This document shows positions 17,519 through 26,423 of a DNA stretch of 64,000 bases, in pieces. How positions within the stretch are numbered: position 1 is the first letter of the stretch; every line of letters begins with the position of its first letter. The stretch spans positions 186,001 to 250,000 of the forward strand of contig JBEBHP010000002.1 in assembly GCA_040080835.1 (NCBI GenBank), given 5' to 3'. The position numbers were made by a program, and so were the translations under genes. The notes below the pieces were generated by a model. That model searched no databases. It was not told the origin of the DNA and saw only the letters and a list, made by a program, of their open reading frames with translations. The stretch comes from SZUA-430 sp040080835 (lineage in GTDB: Bacteria > Pseudomonadota > Alphaproteobacteria > Micropepsales > Micropepsaceae).

Positions 17519-18955
17519 ATGCTTGAGCTTGTAACCAGTCTCGCTTTGGGCGGCCTTGGATTCCTGTTCGTCATCACCCTCGTCGTGTTTGTTCATGAAC
17601 TTGGCCATTTCATGGCTGGACGCATGTTTGGCGTAAGAATCGACAGCTTTTCGATCGGTTTCGGTAGAGAAATCGCAGGCTTTACAGATCGCCATGGAAC
17701 GCGGTGGAAAATTGGCTGGCTACCGCTCGGTGGCTTCGTCAAATTCTGGGGTGACGAGGGTGTTTCGAGCACGCCGGATCAGGAAAAGTTGCATAAAATC
17801 AGCGACGCCGATCGGTCGCGCTCTTTCCACCACAAACCCTTGCACCAGAAAGCGATCATCGCGGTTGCTGGGCCTGCGTCGAACTTTGTACTGGCGGTCG
17901 TCATATTGGCGGGTTTGCTGTTGGTTTATGGCGACTACGCCCAGGCGCCAATCATCGGAAACCTGAAGCAGGGCTACCCGGCACAGCTGGCGGGCCTGAA
18001 GCCCGGTGACCGGGTGGTCGGAATTGATGGCAGTTCGACAAACAATTTCTCTGACATCGTACATATCGTTTCGGTATCTGATGGTCGTCCGCTGAACTTC
18101 CACATTCAGCGCGGCGCCGAACGCCTGACTGTCGTGGTCACGCCAACGATGATCACAAAGCCGGACCCATTCGGTGATCCCATGAAGGATCCGGGCGTCG
18201 GCATCAGTCCGGTTCTGCCGGGTGAAGTGGAAATGGTAGTTCCAGGATCGCCCGCGGCTATTTCAGGACTCAAGCCAAACGACTGGATTTTGGCGGTGAA
18301 CGATGAGCCGGTTACAATTTTTGCGGACATCGCTCGGGCAGTTGCTGCGTCAAATGGAGCAAAGCTGAACCTTGCAGTCTCCAGACCCGCACCAGACGCC
18401 AAAAAGCAGTGGAATCGTGAAAAGTTGGTTCTGGTTCTGACGCCTGCAACTCAGGGCTCTTCGAACGCGGACGTCGACAAACTCGTTCTGGATGCTGCCG
18501 GTTTTGCCGTTTTTGCCAAAGGCTCGCCTGAGTCTTTCGTGCACGTGACTTTCGGCCTTTTTGACGCAGTTTCTCGGGCCGTGGATGACACGAAATTCAT
18601 CGTGGTAAAGACATTTTATTTTATCGGGCAACTTTTGACCGGACGGGGAGACTACCAGCAGTTGTCTGGCCCACTCGGAATCGCCACGGTTTCTGCGAAA
18701 GTAACCGTGCAATTCGGCGTGATCCCGCTGATCAACTTGGCGGCGGTGTTGTCTGTAAGCATCGGTTTACTCAATCTTTTTCCTATACCGATGCTCGACG
18801 GGGGACATATCCTGTACTATGGCATAGAAGCAGTGCGTGGGCGTCCGCTGGGGGAGTGGGCTCAGGAGCTGGGTTTTCGAATTGGGCTGGCTTTGGTCGT
18901 AAGCTTGTTGCTGTTCGCAACATGGAACGATCTCACGAAGCTTGGTTTGTTCTGA
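17519..18955 (+). CDS. rseP: Site-2 zinc metalloprotease (RseP/MmpA type)
   Basis: A 478-residue inner-membrane protease that cuts membrane-spanning substrates such as anti-sigma factors. HELGH (26-30) in the first membrane segment and PMLDGGH (about 424-430) in the third form the zinc site. Two PDZ domains lie between, at roughly 130-220 and 225-310. In Caulobacter the homologue MmpA cleaves PodJ, a useful guide to role in this group. The gene precedes bamA, as is normal. Confidence 0.95.
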   Translation: MLELVTSLALGGLGFLFVITLVVFVHELGHFMAGRMFGVRIDSFSIGFGREIAGFTDRHGTRWKIGWLPLGGFVKFWGDEGVSSTPDQEKLHKISDADRSRSFHHKPLHQKAIIAVAGPASNFVLAVVILAGLLLVYGDYAQAPIIGNLKQGYPAQLAGLKPGDRVVGIDGSSTNNFSDIVHIVSVSDGRPLNFHIQRGAERLTVVVTPTMITKPDPFGDPMKDPGVGISPVLPGEVEMVVPGSPAAISGLKPNDWILAVNDEPVTIFADIARAVAASNGAKLNLAVSRPAPDAKKQWNREKLVLVLTPATQGSSNADVDKLVLDAAGFAVFAKGSPESFVHVTFGLFDAVSRAVDDTKFIVVKTFYFIGQLLTGRGDYQQLSGPLGIATVSAKVTVQFGVIPLINLAAVLSVSIGLLNLFPIPMLDGGHILYYGIEAVRGRPLGEWAQELGFRIGLALVVSLLLFATWNDLTKLGLF

Positions 18956-19020
18956 TTTGTCTCGGTCTTGCCGTGAATTGACTTGCAGTATCGGTGTTTT
19001 CTGCCGCGGGGCGTAAACGA

Positions 19021-21312
19021 ATGAAAAGACTACTGGGAACTGTTCTGGCGCTGATCGCGGCCACGTTTATTGGAATCGCGACGTCCCAAGCGCAAGACGC
19101 TGACGGCCCCGCTGTTCAACGAATAAACGTTGAAGGCAACCAGCGCATCGAAGAATCGACCGTGTTGTCGTACATGGTGCTCAAGGAAGGCCAACCCTAT
19201 ACCCAGGCCCAGGTCGACCAGTCACTGAAGACTCTCTACGCGACAGGGCTGTTTGCAGACGTTCAGATCCAGCAGGCCAGCGGCGTCGTCACCGTCAAGG
19301 TCGTTGAAAATCCAATCATCAATCGCATTGCATTCGACGGAAACTCGAAAGTCTCGCAAAAGACCCTGGACGAAGAAGTCCAGCTCAAGCCGCGCATGGT
19401 GTTCTCGCGCGCGAAAGTGCAAGCCGACGTTCAGCGCATTCTCGAGATCTACCGTCGCTCAGGCCGCTTCGCTGCACAGGTCGAACCCAAGACGGTACAG
19501 CTGGGACAAAACCGCGTCGATCTGGTTTTCGAAATCAACGAAGGTCCGACCACCGGCGTCAGCCGCATCATCTTCATTGGCAACAAGGCGTTCAGCGACA
19601 GCACGCTTCGCGACAAGATCGCGACAGGTGAGTCGGTCTGGTGGAACTTCCTGCAGACGAACGACAACTATGACCCTGATCGCCTCACGTTTGACCGCGA
19701 ACAGATTCGCAGATTCTACCTTTCGGAGGGTTTTGCTGACTTCCGTGTGATTTCCGGCGTTGCCGAGTTGGCACCCGACCGAAGCGGCTTCTACATCACC
19801 TTCACGATCGAAGAGGGTGAGAAGTACGATTTCGGCAAGGTTGAGATTGACACCAAGCTCAAGGAAATCCCCGTAGCCGACCTCCAGGATCTCATCCGGT
19901 TTGAAGGCGGAGAGCAGTACAACGCCGAACTCATCGACAAGAGCGTTGACGCACTCACCCTTGCAGCAGGTACGCGTGGCTATGCATTCGTGGACATTCG
20001 TCCACGTGTTCGCCGCAACAAGGAAGAAAAGACGGTTGACGTTGTTTTCAAGATCGAGGAAGGGCCGCGCGTCTACATCGAGCGTATCAATATCGTTGGC
20101 AACACGCGCACGCTGGATAAGGTCGTTCGCCGGGAAATTCGTCTTGTTGAAGGGGATGCATTCAATCGCGTGCTGATCAACCGTTCCAGGTCACGTATTC
20201 GCGGTCTTGGATTCTTCAAGAAAGTTGAGATCAACGAAGAACCAGGGTCAGCTCCGGACCGCACGGTGCTGAACGTCGAAGTGGAAGAACAATCGACCGG
20301 AGAGTTTTCTGTTAGCGCGGGCTTCTCGTCGGCCGACAACGTTGTTGGTGCGGTAAGTCTGACTGAGAAGAACCTGTTGGGGCGCGGACAGTTCCTGCGT
20401 CTGCAGGTTTCGCTGTCCAGCATTCGCCAGCAGATCGACCTGCGCTTCACAGAACCGTATTTCCTTGACCGCAACATGGCAGCGGGTTTCGACCTCTACA
20501 ACACGCACTCGATCTTCTCGGAGTCTAACTACGAAGCCGACATTAGAGGCCTTGGCTTGCGCCTTGGCTTCCCGTTGTCCGAATTCGGGCGTCTTGGACT
20601 GCGGTACACTTTACGCCAGGATGACGTAACCATTACTGGAAACGCCGGCGACGTTCAGCAGGGTGTGACGCTGCTGTCATCAGCGGGATTTACCTACGCT
20701 TATGACGACAAGGATGATCCGATCGAACCCAAGAATGGCGTCGATTTGACCTGGTCAACAGATTTCGCAGGCCTCGGCGGCGACAAGGAATACGTGCGTA
20801 CCGAACTCAGCGCCGACTGGTTCAAGCGCTTGTGGTACGATGATCTCGTTCTGAATGTTGCGGTTTCCAGCGGTTATATTATCGCTTTCGGCGACAATCA
20901 GCTCACCGCAAACGACCGCTTCTTCAAAGGCGGCGGGTCGTTCCGAGGTTTCAAGACCTCTGGTATTGGCCCGCGCGACCTTGCGGCAACAGGTACCCCG
21001 CCAGCAGTTGGTGGCGAAGCCTACGCCGTCGGAACGGTCGAATTGCGTGTCCCAAACTTCCTGCCTGACGAACTTGGAATCAAGACTGCCATCTTTACCG
21101 ACGTTGGCACGGTCGGTATGGTCGCTGACAAACAGCCCTGCACAATCACAATCTGTATCGCAGATGACTTGTCACTGCGTGCTTCGGCTGGTGTCTCGGT
21201 TTACTGGAACTCGCCTTTCGGTCCAGTACGGCTTGATTTCTCACAGGTTTTGAACAAAGAAGACTACGACCAAACGGAGTCCTTCCGCTTCAGCGCAGGA
21301 ACAAAGTTTTAG
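19021..21312 (+). CDS. bamA: Outer membrane protein assembly factor BamA
   Basis: A 763-residue Omp85 protein, the central insertase of the BAM complex. A signal peptide (to about residue 24) is followed by five POTRA repeats, recognisable by recurring (I)NVEGNQRIEES and VKVVENPIINR blocks, and a C-terminal barrel from about residue 420 ending in phenylalanine. KGGGSFRGF holds the conserved lid-loop RGF motif. ATG 19021 gives a proper signal peptide; a GTG 27 bases upstream does not improve it. Confidence 0.97.
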   Translation: MKRLLGTVLALIAATFIGIATSQAQDADGPAVQRINVEGNQRIEESTVLSYMVLKEGQPYTQAQVDQSLKTLYATGLFADVQIQQASGVVTVKVVENPIINRIAFDGNSKVSQKTLDEEVQLKPRMVFSRAKVQADVQRILEIYRRSGRFAAQVEPKTVQLGQNRVDLVFEINEGPTTGVSRIIFIGNKAFSDSTLRDKIATGESVWWNFLQTNDNYDPDRLTFDREQIRRFYLSEGFADFRVISGVAELAPDRSGFYITFTIEEGEKYDFGKVEIDTKLKEIPVADLQDLIRFEGGEQYNAELIDKSVDALTLAAGTRGYAFVDIRPRVRRNKEEKTVDVVFKIEEGPRVYIERINIVGNTRTLDKVVRREIRLVEGDAFNRVLINRSRSRIRGLGFFKKVEINEEPGSAPDRTVLNVEVEEQSTGEFSVSAGFSSADNVVGAVSLTEKNLLGRGQFLRLQVSLSSIRQQIDLRFTEPYFLDRNMAAGFDLYNTHSIFSESNYEADIRGLGLRLGFPLSEFGRLGLRYTLRQDDVTITGNAGDVQQGVTLLSSAGFTYAYDDKDDPIEPKNGVDLTWSTDFAGLGGDKEYVRTELSADWFKRLWYDDLVLNVAVSSGYIIAFGDNQLTANDRFFKGGGSFRGFKTSGIGPRDLAATGTPPAVGGEAYAVGTVELRVPNFLPDELGIKTAIFTDVGTVGMVADKQPCTITICIADDLSLRASAGVSVYWNSPFGPVRLDFSQVLNKEDYDQTESFRFSAGTKF

Positions 21313-21334
21313 TCCGCTCCAGGAGATTACTCAC

Positions 21335-21988
21335 ATGACTAAACGTACGGCCCTCTGGGCCATGGCCGCTATCGCGGCTTCTGCTATCGTTTTTAACGCT
21401 AACGCCCAGCCTGTCCCAGCAAAGCCTGTTCCTGCAAAGCCAGCCGCCGCAGCACCTGCTGGTGCAGCCAAGCCCGCGCCTGTTGCAGTCATCCTGTTCC
21501 TTGATCGTGGCACCGTGCTTCGTAAGTCCGCCGTAGGCGTGGACATGTACAAGCAGGTGGAAGCACTTGCGAAGAAGATGGAAACGGACTTCGCCCCGGA
21601 AAACAAAAAGATCCAGGCTGACATCCAGGCGCTTCAGGCCCAGGCCGACGTGCTGAGCCCGCAAGCCCGTCAGGCAAAGGTGAAAGAACTGGAGACCCGC
21701 CGCCAGGCGCTTCAGAAGAAGGTTCAGGACCGTCAGTCCGCAATTCAGGGTGGCTTGGCAACTGCCCGCACCCAGATTGAACGCGCCCTGGCCCCGATCC
21801 TTGAAAAGCTGCTGACAGAGCGCAAGGCCAACCTGCTGCTTGACAGAGGTCTGGTTGTTCTTGGCGCGACCGAACTCGACATTACGAACGACGTCATCGG
21901 TCGGCTGAACAAGTCGCTTCCGAAGGTCACCGTGACACCGGTTGCTCCGAAACCAGGTGCTGCGGCTCCTGCAAAGCCAGGTGGCTAA
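21335..21988 (+). CDS. OmpH/Skp-family periplasmic chaperone
   Basis: A 217-residue secreted protein with a signal peptide ending NANA^QP. A Pro/Ala/Lys-rich stretch with a PVPAK repeat follows, then a domain starting VAVILFLDRGTVL and two long helices (about 75-150) that form the Skp tentacles. It would carry unfolded outer-membrane proteins to BAM. The low-complexity extensions at both ends (ending APAKPGG) are longer than in E. coli Skp. AGGAG precedes the ATG. Confidence 0.88.
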   Translation: MTKRTALWAMAAIAASAIVFNANAQPVPAKPVPAKPAAAAPAGAAKPAPVAVILFLDRGTVLRKSAVGVDMYKQVEALAKKMETDFAPENKKIQADIQALQAQADVLSPQARQAKVKELETRRQALQKKVQDRQSAIQGGLATARTQIERALAPILEKLLTERKANLLLDRGLVVLGATELDITNDVIGRLNKSLPKVTVTPVAPKPGAAAPAKPGG

Positions 21989-22017
21989 TAGCAGCGTCAA
22001 CTACGTGAGAAGCAATG

Positions 22018-22047
22018 GGGCCGGATCTGTGAGGATCCGGTCCTTTG
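22018..22047 (+). terminator. Hairpin with short T-tract between ompH and lpxD
   Basis: CCGGATC (22021-22027) pairs with GATCCGG (22034-22040), extended by one G-U and two G-C pairs, and is followed by CTTTGTCT. It lies 14 bases before the lpxD start. The U-tract is imperfect, so partial attenuation is more likely than full termination. Confidence 0.5.
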
Positions 22048-22060
22048 TCTATTATGTCGA

Positions 22061-23110
22061 ATGGCTGACCCCCGATTCTTTGACAGCGTAGGACCTTTCA
22101 GCATTGCTCTTATTGAGCAGCTGACTGGATCTCAATTGCTGTCTGGTTCCAACCAGCAACTCATTGCGGACGTGGCCCCGCTGGACCGCGCAGGCCAATC
22201 GCACCTGTCTTATTGCGATAGCCCGAAATTTACTTCCGCACTCAGGCAGACGCGCGCGAGCGCAGTGTTTGTGTCCAGGAACCTCGCGCAGTACGTCCCT
22301 GAGGGAGTACTCACTCTCGAATGCACGAGACCATCACTTGCATTCGCGCAGACCGCCAACGCGCTGTACCCGGATGCCGGTTTGCTTTGGAGCATGCAAC
22401 ATCCTCCCGTGATGTCCATCGCACCGACCGTTAAGGTCGGCGCCAATAGTGTCATCGCGCCAGGGGTCTTCCTCGGAGAAGGCGTAGAAATCGGGAATGA
22501 CTGTGCGATCGGCCCTGGAACGGTGATTGGACGCGGTGTTCAAATTGGGAACGGCACCAGAATTGGCCCGCACGTTACAGTGTCTCATGCATTCATTGGC
22601 GACCGCTGCATAATTCATCCCGGGTCCCAACTGGGGCAGGACGGGTATGGTTTCGTGAATGGCCCGACCGGCCACTACAAGATTCCGCAGCTCGGAAGGG
22701 TTATCATTCAAGACAGTGTCGAGATCGGCGCTAACGTAACGATTGATCGTGGCGCACTGGGGGACACGATAATCGGTGAAGGCACGAAGATCGATAACCT
22801 CGTCCAGATCGGGCACAACAACATCATCGGACGCCACTGCATCATTGTCTCGCAGGCTGGCGTTTCCGGCAGTTGCGAAATTGGCGATTTCTCGGTAATC
22901 GGCGGACAGGTGGGGATCTCCGATCACCTGAAAGTTGGTAAAGGGACGTTCATCGCCGGTAGATCAGGGGTTACGCACTCGCTCGAAGGCGGAAAGGTCT
23001 ATGGCGGCTTCCCGGCAAAGCCAATAGAACAATGGCGCCGTGAAGTGGGTGCGGTCTCGAGGCTTGCAAAAGGGTCCAGAGCGAAAAATGACCGAACAGG
23101 CAATGAATAA
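22061..23110 (+). CDS. lpxD: UDP-3-O-(3-hydroxyacyl)glucosamine N-acyltransferase
   Basis: The third enzyme of lipid A synthesis, 349 residues. An N-terminal uridine-binding domain is followed by a left-handed beta-helix of hexapeptide repeats from about residue 115. The catalytic histidine is H252 in DNLVQIGHNNIIG. The C-terminal tail (after GGFPAKP) is basic and overlaps the start of fabZ. Confidence 0.97.
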   Translation: MADPRFFDSVGPFSIALIEQLTGSQLLSGSNQQLIADVAPLDRAGQSHLSYCDSPKFTSALRQTRASAVFVSRNLAQYVPEGVLTLECTRPSLAFAQTANALYPDAGLLWSMQHPPVMSIAPTVKVGANSVIAPGVFLGEGVEIGNDCAIGPGTVIGRGVQIGNGTRIGPHVTVSHAFIGDRCIIHPGSQLGQDGYGFVNGPTGHYKIPQLGRVIIQDSVEIGANVTIDRGALGDTIIGEGTKIDNLVQIGHNNIIGRHCIIVSQAGVSGSCEIGDFSVIGGQVGISDHLKVGKGTFIAGRSGVTHSLEGGKVYGGFPAKPIEQWRREVGAVSRLAKGSRAKNDRTGNE

Positions 23111-23561
23111 GCAGGAACTGGAAAGTGCGGATGTGCTGCGCCTGATGGAGTTGTTGCCCCATCGTGCACCAATGCTGCTCATAGACCGCATGATTGACAT
23201 CACGTCCAATGTCAGTGCCACGGGCGTGAAGGCGGTCTCAATGAGCGAACCGTTCTTTGCAGGACACTTCCCGGGCAAGCCCATCATGCCGGGAGTTCTG
23301 ATTGTTGAAGCAATGGCGCAAACCGCCGGTGCGCTGGTCATGCACTCCTTGGGCGCGAAAGCCGGCGACAAGATCGTTTACTTCATGTCCATCGACAAGG
23401 CGCGGTTCCGTCACCCTGTGGTCCCGGGTGACCTGCTGACGCTGCCGGTAAAGATGCTGAAAGCCCGCATTCCCGTATGGCGGTTTGCAGGTGAAGCCTA
23501 TGTAGATGGAAAACTTTGCGCCGAAGCGGAATTCACCGCAATGATCGCCGAAAAAACCTGA
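23088..23561 (+). CDS. fabZ: 3-hydroxyacyl-[ACP] dehydratase
   Basis: A 157-residue hot-dog-fold dehydratase of fatty acid elongation, which competes with LpxA for hydroxyacyl-ACP. H60 and E74 in HFPGKPIMPGVLIVE are the catalytic pair; LLPHRAPMLLIDR is the family's start motif. ATG 23088 overlaps lpxD by 23 bases; ATG 23103 is an alternative that would remove five residues. It keeps the usual lpxD-fabZ-lpxA order. Confidence 0.97.
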   Translation: MTEQAMNKQELESADVLRLMELLPHRAPMLLIDRMIDITSNVSATGVKAVSMSEPFFAGHFPGKPIMPGVLIVEAMAQTAGALVMHSLGAKAGDKIVYFMSIDKARFRHPVVPGDLLTLPVKMLKARIPVWRFAGEAYVDGKLCAEAEFTAMIAEKT

Positions 23562-23577
23562 AGAACGGATAAAACAG

Positions 23578-24387
23578 ATGACGAATATTCACTCGAGTTC
23601 GGTGGTCGACAAGAACGCAAAGATCCACCCGAGTGTGCAGATTGGTGCTTTTTGCGTCGTGGGGCCAAAAGTGACGTTGGGCGAGAATGTGCGCCTGGTC
23701 AATCACGTCTGTGTAGACGGCAATACGAATATCGGCTCTGGCACCACGGTGTTTCCATTTGCTTCCCTGGGTCAGCCACCACAAAGCCTCGCTTACAAGG
23801 GTGAAAATGTCGAGTTGATCATCGGCGAGAACAACATCATCCGTGAACATGTCACGATGAACCCGGGCACAGCCAAGGGCGGAGCGGTCACGCGCGTCGG
23901 AGACAATTGCATGTTCATGGCAGACAGCCACGTGGCCCACGACTGTATTGTTGGCAGCAACTGTGTCTTTGCAAACAATGCAATGGTCGGCGGGCACGTC
24001 GTCGTGGACGACTTCGTGTGGTTGGGTGGCGGTGCAGACGTCCACCAGTTCAGCCGCAGTGGACGTCATGCGTTTGTCGGCGGAATGGCAGGTTTGGAAG
24101 GCGACTTGATCCCGTATGGCTCCGTGATGGGCAATCGGGCGTATCTGGCCGGACTCAACCTTGTTGGCCTCAAGCGCCGCGGGTTTTCAAGAGACCAGAT
24201 TCACGAATTGAGGAATGCGTATCGCCTCCTCTTTGCGCAGGAGGGTACGTTCCAGGAACGGCTTTCCGACGTAGCGGAACTGTTTGCCAACAACAGCGAA
24301 GTCATGGAAATCGTGAACTTTATTCGCGCTGGCGGCAACAGGCCCCTCTGCATGCCCAATCGCGAGAGCCGCCCCGACCCAGCGTGA
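23578..24387 (+). CDS. lpxA: UDP-N-acetylglucosamine acyltransferase
   Basis: The first enzyme of lipid A synthesis, 269 residues. Hexapeptide repeats from the N-terminus form a left-handed beta-helix; the catalytic histidine is H121 in DSHVAHDCIVG. The helical C-terminal domain starts near GFSRDQIHELRNAY. Its stop overlaps the lpxI start codon (GTGA). Confidence 0.97.
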   Translation: MTNIHSSSVVDKNAKIHPSVQIGAFCVVGPKVTLGENVRLVNHVCVDGNTNIGSGTTVFPFASLGQPPQSLAYKGENVELIIGENNIIREHVTMNPGTAKGGAVTRVGDNCMFMADSHVAHDCIVGSNCVFANNAMVGGHVVVDDFVWLGGGADVHQFSRSGRHAFVGGMAGLEGDLIPYGSVMGNRAYLAGLNLVGLKRRGFSRDQIHELRNAYRLLFAQEGTFQERLSDVAELFANNSEVMEIVNFIRAGGNRPLCMPNRESRPDPA

Positions 24388-25214
24388 ACTCCACTCCAAC
24401 TAAAATTGGCATCGTTGCGGGTGGCGGTGAGTTGCCGCTTGAGATTGCGCGTGCTTGTCTGGATGCGGGCCGCCCGGTGCACGTGTTGGCGGTGGACGAA
24501 TTTGCCGCGGATGTCCCTCAGCACATTTCGCACACGCGCGTAAGCATCAGCAAGATTGGTCGCAGCATTCGCGTACTGAAGGATCAGGGATGCATCGAAC
24601 TCGTTTTTGTCGGCCACTTCGCGCGGCCGAAGGACAGGAACATCCGCATAAGACCCGATTTTGAAACCATTCTCTTTCTGGTTCGCAATTTGGGCGTTTT
24701 GCGACGATCGAATGATGGCATTCATCGGGCGTTTGCTCGGGCTTTTGAGCAAAAGGGATTTCGGATTGTGTCGCCATTGTCTGCGGCACCAGCGCTTGCA
24801 GCCGGCGAAGGCTGCATCTCCTCCACGCGCCCCGCACCGGAGCTGCAGAGACAATTTGAAATGGCCTTCCGGGCTGCCCTGGCTCACGGCGCGACAAGAC
24901 AGGGCCAGGCTATTGTTTTTGCCAGCGGCAACGTACTGGCTTCGGAAACCAGGGCCGGTACCGATGCCATGCTGCGCGGCATTGATAATGTGCAAGGGCA
25001 GAACGCATTTCTCGTCAAGGTCATGTCTCCCGGGCAGCTTGCTACAATGGACCCGCCAGCTATTGGCAGCCAGACAATCGCACTCGCCGCGCACATGGGA
25101 CTGGTCGGCATACTCGTCGAGGCGGGCCGAAGCATCATCGTTCAGCCGGACAAGGTACGTGAAATGGCTGACAGCAAGGGCCTCTTTGTGTGTGGCCAAC
25201 GGGTAATTCCATGA
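24384..25214 (+). CDS. lpxI: UDP-2,3-diacylglucosamine pyrophosphatase LpxI
   Basis: A 276-residue enzyme that makes lipid X, the fourth lipid A step. It is LpxI (DUF1009), the type used by many alphaproteobacteria, and not the unrelated LpxH of E. coli. KIGIVAGGGELPLEIARAC marks the N-terminal domain; GTDAMLRGI and KVMSPGQ lie in the C-terminal one. The GTG start at 24384 overlaps the lpxA stop by four bases, and the product start fits the family. It also overlaps lpxB by four bases. Confidence 0.95.
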   Translation: MNSTPTKIGIVAGGGELPLEIARACLDAGRPVHVLAVDEFAADVPQHISHTRVSISKIGRSIRVLKDQGCIELVFVGHFARPKDRNIRIRPDFETILFLVRNLGVLRRSNDGIHRAFARAFEQKGFRIVSPLSAAPALAAGEGCISSTRPAPELQRQFEMAFRAALAHGATRQGQAIVFASGNVLASETRAGTDAMLRGIDNVQGQNAFLVKVMSPGQLATMDPPAIGSQTIALAAHMGLVGILVEAGRSIIVQPDKVREMADSKGLFVCGQRVIP

Positions 25215-26422
25215 GCAGCACTGAAGTCAGTTCTCCCAAAATACTGCTCGTGGTCGGCGAACCGTCCGGCGACGCTCTCGGCCATCAACTGATCGAGGCC
25301 CTGAAGTCGCTGACACATGGTCACGCGAAAATTATTGGCGTCGGAGGCGAGTTGATGCGATCCGCCGGCATGCAAAGTCTATATTCAATCAACGACACAT
25401 CCGTGATGGGACTGCGGGAAGTGGTCCCAAAAGTGCCCACCATATTGCGGCGCATTCGGCAGGTCGCGGAATTTGCAAAGGCAAACCAGCCTGACATTGC
25501 AGTGATGATCGACAGCCCTGACTTCACGCACAAGGTTGCGCATCGAATTCGCAAGATTTCGCCTGAAATGAAGATTGTTGACTACGTCGCTCCCCAGGTA
25601 TGGGCCTCCAGGCCTGGCCGTGCGCAGACAATGGCCAGGGCATTCGACCATGTGCTTTGTCTCCTTCCTTTTGAAGTTCCCTTCTTCCAGAACGCTGGAT
25701 TGGGGGCTTCATTTGTTGGCCATCCCGTGATCGAGCGTGCACCCAAGCCTGGTCAGGGTGAGGCGTTCCGCACAAAATACGCCATCTCTGCAGATCAGAA
25801 AATTCTTCTTCTATTGCCGGGATCGAGGTCAAACGAGATACGCTTCCTTTGGCCAATATTCCGAGACGCGATCGACCAGACAGCCAACACTGTAAACAAT
25901 CTGAAAATCGTACTGCCGACTGTTCAGAATGTCGGCCCTCGAGTTCGTGCGTTGGTGGCGGAATGGGGCAGGGAAGTGCTGGTTCTGGATCGGCCTGAAG
26001 ACAAGTTGGCCGCGTTCGATGCCGCTGACGCCGCACTCGCAGCGTCCGGGACGGTGTCCACCGAACTCGCGTTGAGTGCCACGCCAATGGTCGTCGGCTA
26101 TCGTGTAGGGACCCTGACCGCGACGATCGCCCGACGGTTTATCAAGGTTCCCTATGTGACCCTGGTCAATCTCATATTGAACAGGGAGGTCATTCCGGAA
26201 TTCCTGCAGGAGCAATGCACCGCTGCAAATCTTTCCCGCGAGCTCATTCGCCTTCTGACGAACCACTCCGCCAGGATTGAGCAGGTCACTTCGACGGCAG
26301 CGGCCGTCAAGGCCCTCGGTTTGGGTGATGAAAAGCCAAGCGTGCGGGCCGCCCGGGAGATCCTGCGCATTATTGCCGAACCGCGACGAAAGCCCGTCGC
26401 CACGGTTCTGGCCAAAAAGTAG
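25211..26422 (+). CDS. lpxB: Lipid-A-disaccharide synthase
   Basis: A 403-residue GT-B glycosyltransferase that joins lipid X to UDP-diacylglucosamine. LLVVGEPSGDALG begins the N-terminal domain; YVAPQVWASRPGR and LLLPGSRSNEI are conserved, and ASGTVSTELAL is the nucleotide-binding region. ATG 25211 overlaps the lpxI stop (ATGA). It is the last gene of the long plus-strand run and stops one base before the convergent gltA stop. Confidence 0.97.
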   Translation: MSSTEVSSPKILLVVGEPSGDALGHQLIEALKSLTHGHAKIIGVGGELMRSAGMQSLYSINDTSVMGLREVVPKVPTILRRIRQVAEFAKANQPDIAVMIDSPDFTHKVAHRIRKISPEMKIVDYVAPQVWASRPGRAQTMARAFDHVLCLLPFEVPFFQNAGLGASFVGHPVIERAPKPGQGEAFRTKYAISADQKILLLLPGSRSNEIRFLWPIFRDAIDQTANTVNNLKIVLPTVQNVGPRVRALVAEWGREVLVLDRPEDKLAAFDAADAALAASGTVSTELALSATPMVVGYRVGTLTATIARRFIKVPYVTLVNLILNREVIPEFLQEQCTAANLSRELIRLLTNHSARIEQVTSTAAAVKALGLGDEKPSVRAAREILRIIAEPRRKPVATVLAKK

Positions 26423-26423
26423 C

